A DNA stretch of 6,795 bases, from the NCBI GenBank assembly GCA_964529265.1, contig CAZGVW010000006.1, positions 1 to 6,795 of the forward strand. The letters run 5' to 3'. Within the stretch, counting starts at the first letter, position 1; each line of letters begins with the position of its first letter. This DNA comes from CAZGVW01 sp964529265. GTDB taxonomy: Bacteria > Planctomycetota > Phycisphaerae > Phycisphaerales > UBA1924. Positions 1 to 4,509 of this stretch are shown here, piece by piece. The notes beneath the pieces were generated by a model. It was not told the origin of the DNA. It saw only the letters and a program-made list of their open reading frames with translations, and made no database searches. The translations under genes and the position numbers were made by a program.

Positions 1-921
1 CGCGATGTCCTTGTGCAGCGTCGGCAGCAGCTTCTGGTACACGATCGCCCGCATCTGGTACCCCAGGATCTTCCGCACCTGCTCCCGCTCCTCGTGCGGA
101 AACAGGTCGTAGATCCGCTGAAACGTCTGCGTCGCCGACGACGCGTGAATCGTCCCGAACACCAGGTGCCCCGTCTCCGCCGCGTGCAGCGCCGCCTCGA
201 ACGTCTCGCTGTCGCGCATCTCGCCCACCAGCACCACGTCCGGGTTCTCGCGCACCAGCGCACGCAGCGCAATCTTGAAATCCAGGCAGTCGATCCCGAT
301 CTCCCGCTGGTGGATCGTCGCCTTCTTGTCCTCGAAGATGTATTCGATCGGGTCCTCGATCGTCACGATGTGCACCGGCCTCCGCTCGTTCACGTAGTCG
401 AGCATCGAGGCGATCGTCGTCGATTTGCCCGACCCCGTCACGCCCGCCAGCAGCACGATCCCCTGCGGCTGAAGCGCGATCTCTCCCATCACATCGGGCA
501 GGTACAACTCCTCGAACTTCCGGATGTTGCTCGTCACCAGCCGCGCCGCGATCGACAGCTTCCCACGGCTCTGGAACAGGTTGATCCTGAACCGCGCGCT
601 CTTGTCGTAGTCGTACGCGAAGTCCACCGAGCCGAACTTGTGCAGATCCGCGAACTGCTCTTCAGTCAGGATGTGCTTCGCGATCGAAATGAACTCGTCG
701 TGCGACACCGAGTCCGTGTCCAGTGTCTTGAGCGCGCCCCGCAGCCGGATCACCGGCGACTTGCCCGTCTTCACCAGCAGGTCGGAGCCGCCGAACTTGA
801 TGCACGCCTGAAGAAACTTCCCGAACCGCGTCGCGTGCGGATCGTGCTTCTTGTCCGGGTCCAGCGTCACGTGCTGCTGAACGGGCGCTACGGTGTGGTC
901 GCTCTCGAGACTCGTGCTCAT
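1..921 (-). CDS. pilT: PilT-like type IV pilus retraction ATPase (partial, C-terminus beyond window)
   Basis: A hexameric cytoplasmic ATPase of the PilT/GspE secretion superfamily, which in type IV pili powers pilus retraction at the inner-membrane base. The 307 visible residues begin with a charged extension of about 30 residues, then the N-terminal PilT domain (GGSDLLV near residue 44). The ATPase core follows: Walker A GVTGSGKST (160-168), Asp box TIEDPIEY (187-194), Walker B VVLVGEMRD (229-237, catalytic Glu probably E234) and His box GHLVFGTIHASSA (251-263, H252 and H259). The GEMRD and VFGTIH forms look more like PilT than PilU. Walker A has Val where PilT usually has Pro. No stop codon occurs before position 1, so perhaps 50-80 C-terminal residues are missing. 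The ATG at 921 is supported by a GAGGA at 926-930. The gene follows a two-component pair on the same strand after a 306-nt spacer. The family is certain; PilT rather than a PilU-like paralogue is probable. Confidence 0.93.
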   Translation of the reverse strand, partial: MSTSLESDHTVAPVQQHVTLDPDKKHDPHATRFGKFLQACIKFGGSDLLVKTGKSPVIRLRGALKTLDTDSVSHDEFISIAKHILTEEQFADLHKFGSVDFAYDYDKSARFRINLFQSRGKLSIAARLVTSNIRKFEELYLPDVMGEIALQPQGIVLLAGVTGSGKSTTIASMLDYVNERRPVHIVTIEDPIEYIFEDKKATIHQREIGIDCLDFKIALRALVRENPDVVLVGEMRDSETFEAALHAAETGHLVFGTIHASSATQTFQRIYDLFPHEEREQVRKILGYQMRAIVYQKLLPTLHKDIA

Positions 922-925
922 CGAT

Positions 926-930
926 TCCTC
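926..930 (-). promoter_or_regulatory. Ribosome binding site of the pilT-like gene
   Basis: Read on the minus strand this is GAGGA, ending 4 nt before the ATG at 921. It is the best Shine-Dalgarno match near the N-terminus and supports that start. Confidence 0.6.
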
Positions 931-945
931 TCTTCTCACGCCCCT

Positions 946-959
946 GCCTGCGTGCAGGC
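946..959. repeat. Inverted repeat just upstream of the pilT-like ribosome site
   Basis: GCCTG (946-950) and CAGGC (955-959) are perfect inverted arms around CGTG. The inner C and G could also pair, but leave too small a loop. It sits about 25 nt upstream of the start codon and 15 nt from the GAGGA. In RNA it would be a small GC-rich hairpin; function unknown, and chance is possible in such GC-rich DNA. Confidence 0.35.
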
Positions 960-1060
960 GGCGGTGGGGGGACCGGGGTCTCAAAGACGTTCCGTCGAAT
1001 CGGGCCGGTGAGCGTGCCCAACCCCAAGGAGGGGGCAGGTGTTCGACCCATCCGGTACGC

Positions 1061-1078
1061 ACCGCCTCCCGCGGCGGT
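1061..1078. repeat. Inverted repeat in the regulator-pilT spacer
   Basis: ACCGCC (1061-1066) and GGCGGT (1073-1078) are perfect 6-bp arms around a 6-nt loop. There is no T-tract on either side, so it does not look like a classical intrinsic terminator. Confidence 0.4.
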
Positions 1079-1122
1079 TGCCTCAGCCCGGCCATGCCCC
1101 GCGAAGGCCCCAATCCAGGGGA

Positions 1123-1137
1123 GTCTGGGGGCCAGAC
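1123..1137. repeat. Inverted repeat downstream of the response-regulator gene
   Basis: GTCTGG (1123-1128) and CCAGAC (1132-1137) are perfect 6-bp arms around GGG. It lies 90 nt past the regulator stop codon in the transcribed direction. An alternative overlapping pairing exists (GGCCC at 1106-1110 with GGGCC at 1129-1133, and CCAG with CTGG inside). It could be a transcript 3'-end structure or part of the pilT-like leader; no T-run follows. Confidence 0.4.
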
Positions 1138-1170
1138 GGGGGCGCGCCGTGCTCCCTCGGCGCAGGCGAC

Positions 1171-1179
1171 ATCTTAGCA
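1171..1179 (-). promoter_or_regulatory. Possible extended -10 promoter element for the pilT-like gene
   Basis: Minus-strand TGCTAAGAT resembles an extended -10 (TGnTATAAT), matching the TG and four of six hexamer bases, in an otherwise very GC-rich spacer. No -35 is visible at 17 nt spacing (GGGGCC stands there). If used, transcription would start near 1164 and give a leader of roughly 240 nt carrying all three inverted repeats. Confidence 0.2.
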
Positions 1180-1227
1180 GGACCCCCCCAAGCGGCCCCA
1201 CACCCACGCCTCGGCAAGGCCCCGGAT

Positions 1228-2712
1228 TCAGCCCTGAGGCCGATCCAGCCCGTACGCCTTCATCTTCTTGTACAGCGTCGTCCGGTTGATCTGCAGGGCA
1301 TCCGCCGTTGCCTGCCGGTTCCAGTCGTGGGCCCGCAGCGCCTTCAGCAGGATCCGCTTCTCCGATTCCTCGAGCGCCGCGCTCAGCGGCTTTTCCGTCC
1401 ACGCAGATTCGTCCCCCTCGCCCGCGGCCTCCCCCTTCGCCGGCCCGCCCATTGGCCGGTTCTCCACCACGTTCGCGGCCAGATCCTCGATCCCCAGCGT
1501 CGGCCGCCGCGAGAGCACCACCGCCCGCTCGACGACGTTGCTTAATTCCCTCACGTTCCCCGGGAAGTCATACCGCCGCAGCGCATCCATCGCCTCCTCC
1601 GTGAACCCCGTCGCCTGCTTCTTCAGCTCGGCGGAGTGCGCCTTGAGAAAGTGCTCCGCAAGGATCGCGATGTCGCTCGTCCGCTCCCGCAGCGGCGGCA
1701 GATCGATCCGCACCACGTTGATCCTGTAGTACAGGTCCTGCCGGAACACCCCCTGCGCCACCAGTTCCTCCAGCGGCTGGTTGCTCGCCAGAATCACCCG
1801 CACATCCACCTCGCGCGTCGTCGTGGACCCCACCGGCTCAAACCGCCGCTCCTGCAGCACGCGCAGCAGTTTCAACTGCATCCCCGGCGATGCCGAGTTG
1901 ATCTCATCCAGGAACAGCGTCCCGCCGTCCGCCGCCAGGAAGCGCCCCGCCTTGTCCACGTGCGCGCCCGTGAACGCCCCCTTCACATGCCCGAACAACT
2001 CCGATTCCAGCAGCGTCTCCGGAATCGATCCGCACGAGATCTCGACGAACGGCTTGTCCCGCCGCGGGCTCCGCTGATGAATCGCCCGCGCGATCATCGA
2101 TTTTCCCGTTCCGCTCTCCCCCGTCATGAGCACGGTCGTCTTCGATGGCGCCACCGCCTCGATCAGGTCATACGTCCGCAGCATCCGGTGATCGGCGCCG
2201 ATGATGTTGTCGAGGCTGTTCCGCCCCTCCAGTTGCCGCCGCAGCGAACGGTTCTCCGCCACCAGCGCCTGCTGCCGCAGCGCCTTTTCCAGGCTCACCC
2301 GCAGTTCCTGATCGATCACCGGCTTCGTCAGGTAATCCACCGCGCCGCGCTTCACCGCGTCCACGGCCGATTCAATCGTCCCGTACGCCGTGAGCATGAT
2401 CACCACGACGCCCGGATGCCGCTCCCCGATCCGCTGCAGCAACTGGATCCCGTCCATCCCCGGCATCGAGACGTCCGAAATCACCAGGTCGAACGCCCGC
2501 GCCGCCGCGCCCACCGCGTGCTCCGCCTCCGCCAGCGCCGCGAGCGCCTCATGTCCGTTGAACGCTGTCGCCGCGTCGATCTGCTCCGTCGCCAGGAACT
2601 CCGCCAGCGATTCCGCCACGATCGGATCGTCGTCCACGATCAGCGCGCGCGCCCGAGCGCCCGCCGCGCCCGCGGCTTTCTTCGAAGCCTCCGTCGATCC
2701 CCGGACCCTCAT
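1228..2712 (-). CDS. NtrC-family sigma-54-dependent response regulator
   Basis: A transcription factor that, when phosphorylated by a sensor kinase, oligomerises and uses ATP to open sigma-54 RNA polymerase promoters. Its 494 residues carry all three standard domains. The receiver (about 22-140) has acidic residues D27-D29, phosphoacceptor D80 in ISDVSMPGMDG, T108 and K130. The AAA+ domain (about 170-400) has Walker A GESGTGKS (198-205), the sigma-54 contact loop GAFTGA (245-250), Walker B GGTLFLDE (263-270), arginine-finger region RQDLYYR (324-330) and GNVREL (385-390). A Fis-type helix-turn-helix lies at about 445-490 (NRQATADALQINRTTLYKKM). All key residues are intact. A charged Gly/Ala/Glu linker (about 420-442) joins AAA+ and DNA-binding domains. 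The ATG at 2712 is chosen because the in-frame ATG at 2814 lies inside the kinase gene and adds non-domain residues; GGGAG directly after the kinase stop serves as ribosome site. Its targets cannot be read from the sequence. Confidence 0.96.
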   Translation of the reverse strand: MRVRGSTEASKKAAGAAGARARALIVDDDPIVAESLAEFLATEQIDAATAFNGHEALAALAEAEHAVGAAARAFDLVISDVSMPGMDGIQLLQRIGERHPGVVVIMLTAYGTIESAVDAVKRGAVDYLTKPVIDQELRVSLEKALRQQALVAENRSLRRQLEGRNSLDNIIGADHRMLRTYDLIEAVAPSKTTVLMTGESGTGKSMIARAIHQRSPRRDKPFVEISCGSIPETLLESELFGHVKGAFTGAHVDKAGRFLAADGGTLFLDEINSASPGMQLKLLRVLQERRFEPVGSTTTREVDVRVILASNQPLEELVAQGVFRQDLYYRINVVRIDLPPLRERTSDIAILAEHFLKAHSAELKKQATGFTEEAMDALRRYDFPGNVRELSNVVERAVVLSRRPTLGIEDLAANVVENRPMGGPAKGEAAGEGDESAWTEKPLSAALEESEKRILLKALRAHDWNRQATADALQINRTTLYKKMKAYGLDRPQG

Positions 2713-2728
2713 CGGCGGCTCGTCTCCC

Positions 2729-3613
2729 TCAGATGGTCGCGCTCGCCGCCGCCGGCAGTGGATAGCGGATCCGCAGCAGCGCCCCGCGCCCCGCCGCCCC
2801 GCCCGAATGCCCATTCAACTCCGGCGCGGCGCTCCGCGCCAGCAGGGCGATCGTCCCGCCCAGTTCCCGCATGATCTCGCGGCTGAGCGCCAGCCCGATC
2901 CCCAGCCCGGTCGGCTTCGTCGTGAACCCGAGTTCGAACACGTTCTGTCCCGCATCCTCAGGCGGGCCCGCGCCGTCATCAAGCACGTCGATCTGCACCT
3001 CGGCGCCGAAGTCCGCGTTCCCGTCCCTCGTCACCAGTTCGGCGACCACCTCCACCCGCCCGTTGACCATCGCCGCCTCGATCGCGTTCCGGATCGCGTT
3101 CGCCACCACCGGATAGATCGGCCCCGCCGCCGAGAGCACCAGCCGCGGCGAGAAGTCCACGTCGATCCGCACGCGCTTCTCGTCCGCCATCGGGCGCAGC
3201 ACGTCGCACGCATGCACCACCGCGTCGATCAGCGGCCGCGGTTCGAACAATCGCTCCGTCAGCGTCCCCACGCCCGGGCTCAGCGCCGCCCGCACCAGCG
3301 CCGCCATCCGGTCGAGCGCCGATTGCGCCACCCCCAGCCGCCGCTCCGCGTCGCGCTCCAGCCCCGCGATGTGCGCCGAAACCCCCGCGCCCGCCCGCGC
3401 ACTCGCCGCCGAGCGCAACTCATGGCGCGCCAGCGCGACATAGCGCATCGTCCCATCAAGCAGGTTCTTCAGTTCATGCGCCAGCGCCGCGAAACGGTCC
3501 GAAGCCCGCTCCGCCGCGGCTGCCGCCTGCGCCGGGTCGATCGCGCTCGCCGCCGGCGGAAAAACCGACCGCGGACGCAGCCACCGCTCGTCTCTCGAAG
3601 GGGTGTTGTCCAT
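2729..3613 (-). CDS. Soluble sensor histidine kinase partnering the NtrC-type regulator
   Basis: A two-component kinase that autophosphorylates on histidine and very probably phosphorylates the regulator encoded 16 nt downstream. In its 294 residues the H box is AHELKN (phosphoacceptor H46), the N box VVANAIRNAIEA (N172, N176), the G1 box DDGAG (212-216), the F box about 226-230 and the G2 box GLGIG (236-240), all in correct order. The HELKN form fits the kinases that pair with NtrC-type regulators. No membrane segment, signal peptide, PAS, GAF or HAMP domain is visible: only about 40 Ala/Arg-rich residues precede the H box, so the signal must come from a partner protein or another input. The usual Pro after the H-box Asn is Leu (HELKNLL). 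H box to N box is long at 126 residues, filled by an extended Ala-rich helical stretch. No clear Shine-Dalgarno precedes the ATG at 3613, so the start is less certain. Confidence 0.9.
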   Translation of the reverse strand: MDNTPSRDERWLRPRSVFPPAASAIDPAQAAAAAERASDRFAALAHELKNLLDGTMRYVALARHELRSAASARAGAGVSAHIAGLERDAERRLGVAQSALDRMAALVRAALSPGVGTLTERLFEPRPLIDAVVHACDVLRPMADEKRVRIDVDFSPRLVLSAAGPIYPVVANAIRNAIEAAMVNGRVEVVAELVTRDGNADFGAEVQIDVLDDGAGPPEDAGQNVFELGFTTKPTGLGIGLALSREIMRELGGTIALLARSAAPELNGHSGGAAGRGALLRIRYPLPAAASATI

Positions 3614-3616
3614 CGT

Positions 3617-3632
3617 CGGTCAGAATCGACCG
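3617..3632. promoter_or_regulatory. Short dyad immediately upstream of the kinase start codon
   Basis: CGGTC (3617-3621) and GACCG (3628-3632) form a perfect 5-bp inverted repeat with a 6-nt spacer, beginning 3 nt upstream of the kinase ATG. It could be an operator or a leader hairpin, and it occupies the place where a ribosome site would be expected. It is short enough to be chance. Confidence 0.2.
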
Positions 3633-3772
3633 GCCTTGCGCCCCCCTGAAGCGCCGTGTTGAGGGAACGCGACATCCGGGCCCGCCCGCGCCACTCCTGA
3701 TGATGCCCGCCCGCAACACCCGCGCCCACGTCCGAGAACCCTGGGCATCGCGCTCGGCCCTTCCCCCTTCGC

Positions 3773-3778
3773 TACACT
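3773..3778 (+). promoter_or_regulatory. Possible -10 element for atpC
   Basis: TACACT (four of six bases of TATAAT) lies 53 nt upstream of the atpC ATG in the divergent spacer. No convincing -35 is seen 16-18 nt upstream. The same hexamer lies just before the PfkB-family kinase gene at 6784-6789, which gives slight extra support. Confidence 0.25.
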
Positions 3779-3818
3779 CTCCGCCCCGCCGCCCGGCTCG
3801 TGCCCAGGGCGGCCTGTC

Positions 3819-3823
3819 AGGAG
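3819..3823 (+). promoter_or_regulatory. Ribosome binding site of atpC
   Basis: AGGAG with 8 nt to the ATG at 3832. This fixes the start, because the reading frame is open upstream to an ATG at 3700 whose extra 44 residues have no family counterpart. Confidence 0.75.
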
Positions 3824-3831
3824 CCCTCCGC

Positions 3832-4329
3832 ATGGCCGGCAAGTCCTTCCGCTGCAAACTCATCACCCCTGAGGCTCGCTTGCTCGACGAGCCGGTGCTC
3901 TACGTCAACATGCCCCTGTGGGATGGCCAGTCCGGCATCATGCCTCGCCGGGCCCCATTGCTCGCCAAGCTCGGCATTGGCGAACTCCGCATCGATTTCG
4001 CCGAAAAGCCCGCCCAGGACCGCTCCAGGCCCGCCACCGAGCAGCAGGGGGGCGCCCCCTCGCCGGGTGGCCCCGGCGGTGGCTCCCGCTCCTATTTCGT
4101 CGATGGCGGCTTCGCCCAGATGGTCGGTGACTCCCTCACCCTCCTCGCCGAGCAAGCCATCCCCGTCGAATCCCTCTCCGAGCAGGATGCCCGCGCCGAA
4201 CTCGCCGAGGCCGAGGCTCGCCAGCCCGAGGGCGGCGCCGACCTCGCCCGCATCACGCGCGACCGCCACCGCGCCAAGGTGAAACTCGACCTCGCCCAGC
4301 GCTTCCGCGCCTCCGGCGGCGCCATCTGA
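3832..4329 (+). CDS. atpC: F-type ATP synthase epsilon subunit with a Gly/Pro-rich insert
   Basis: The epsilon subunit sits on the central stalk of F1, contacting gamma and the c-ring, and restrains wasteful ATP hydrolysis. The 165-residue product keeps the N-terminal beta-sandwich: KLITPEARLLDEP (9-21), the SGIMPRRAPLLAKLGIGELRI stretch (34-54; family members usually have GH where this has RR at 39-40), and YFVDGGFAQM (88-97). A C-terminal helical part with charged, Ala-rich helices (about 113-160) follows. Most epsilon subunits are about 130-140 residues. The extra length is a Pro/Gly/Gln-rich loop at about 57-87, between two beta-strands. No other ATP synthase gene is visible: upstream is a divergent kinase gene, whereas atpC usually follows atpD. 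An AGGAG 8 nt before the ATG supports the start. Family assignment is firm; whether it serves the main ATP synthase or a second one cannot be told here. Confidence 0.9.
   Translation: MAGKSFRCKLITPEARLLDEPVLYVNMPLWDGQSGIMPRRAPLLAKLGIGELRIDFAEKPAQDRSRPATEQQGGAPSPGGPGGGSRSYFVDGGFAQMVGDSLTLLAEQAIPVESLSEQDARAELAEAEARQPEGGADLARITRDRHRAKVKLDLAQRFRASGGAI
4000..4092 (+). other. Gly/Pro-rich insert within the atpC product
   Basis: Codons 57-87 encode a low-complexity loop rich in Gly, Pro, Gln and Ser, including APSPGGPGGGSRS. It falls between the strand ending ELRIDF and the strand beginning YFVDGG, where most family members have a short hairpin. It keeps the reading frame and is flanked by conserved sequence on both sides. 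Confidence 0.6.
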
Positions 4330-4423
4330 CGCATGAAACGCGTCCGATAAGCCCCTCTTCACCATCCTGCCCTCGCGCAAGGCCCGGAAACTTCAGCGTT
4401 TCCCGCCATTCCTCCGAGAAAAC

Positions 4424-4443
4424 CGCCACGCCGCAACGTGGCG
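4424..4443. repeat. Inverted repeat between atpC and the flagellin-like gene
   Basis: CGCCACG (4424-4430) and CGTGGCG (4437-4443) are perfect 7-bp arms around CCGCAA. On the plus strand an A-run (GAGAAAA) precedes it and no T-tract follows, so it is not an obvious terminator for atpC. Read on the minus strand the stem is followed by GTTTTC, a weak terminator-like form in a direction with no gene ending there. It could also be a leader structure of the flagellin-like mRNA. Confidence 0.35.
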
Positions 4444-4499
4444 CCGCGACGCCGCGCGCCCCGGCGAGACGCACAATCGCGCCGCCAGGCGAAGCGAAC

Positions 4500-4504
4500 G
4501 GAGG
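4500..4504 (+). promoter_or_regulatory. Ribosome binding site that sets a TTG start
   Basis: GGAGG, 5 nt before TTG at 4510-4512. It is the strongest Shine-Dalgarno in the spacer. The only in-frame ATG upstream (4438) overlaps the 4424-4443 inverted repeat, has no ribosome site, and would add a 24-residue Arg-rich segment. A start at TTG gives MTSINPNL, which resembles the INTN-type N-terminus of flagellins. Confidence 0.7.
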
Positions 4505-4509
4505 ACGCC

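Larger units (their letters stand above)
922..1227. other. Gene-free spacer between the response regulator and the pilT-like gene
   Basis: This 306-nt stretch holds no convincing gene. The reading frames that cross it on either strand are Pro/Arg/Gly-rich, with no recognisable domain and no good ribosome site. It contains three short perfect inverted repeats (946-959, 1061-1078, 1123-1137), the ribosome site of the pilT-like gene, and one AT-richer spot (1171-1179) that could be a weak extended -10. It is either the 5' leader of the pilT-like gene or an intra-operon spacer downstream of the regulator. Confidence 0.6.

Noticed and set aside
13..1011. Long plus-strand reading frame (332 codons) opposite the pilT-like gene
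   Set aside because: The product is Arg/His/Leu-rich with no domain, and it is antisense to a clearly conserved ATPase; it arises from high GC at third codon positions.
1004..1020. Sigma-54 promoter candidate upstream of the pilT-like gene
   Set aside because: The minus strand has GGGCACG, close to the -24 element, but the -12 side reads CCGGC instead of TTGC at the required spacing.
662..1402. Minus-strand frame of 246 codons spanning the spacer
   Set aside because: It overlaps the end of the regulator gene and the start of the pilT-like gene in other frames, is Gly/Arg/Ala-rich and has no domain.
2713..2814. Upstream ATG at 2814 as the regulator start
   Set aside because: It lies within the kinase gene, adds 34 Arg/Gly-rich residues, and the ATG at 2712 has a ribosome site right after the kinase stop.
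1636..3649. Two overlapping plus-strand frames (412 and 419 codons) opposite the regulator and kinase genes
   Set aside because: Both are Arg/Pro/His-rich, with no ribosome site and no family character, and lie antisense to intact two-component genes.
3700..3831. Extended atpC start at 3700
   Set aside because: The 44 extra residues have no counterpart in epsilon subunits, and AGGAG stands 8 nt before the ATG at 3832.
4328..4344. GACGC/GCGTC dyad at the end of atpC as a terminator
   Set aside because: The stem is only 5 bp with a 7-nt loop and no T-tract follows; too weak to call.
4325..4350. CCGATAA at 4344-4350, resembling the -10 of a sigma-28 flagellar promoter upstream of the flagellin-like gene
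   Set aside because: No TAAA-type -35 stands about 15 nt upstream (the sequence there is TCTGA, the end of atpC), so only half of the promoter is present.
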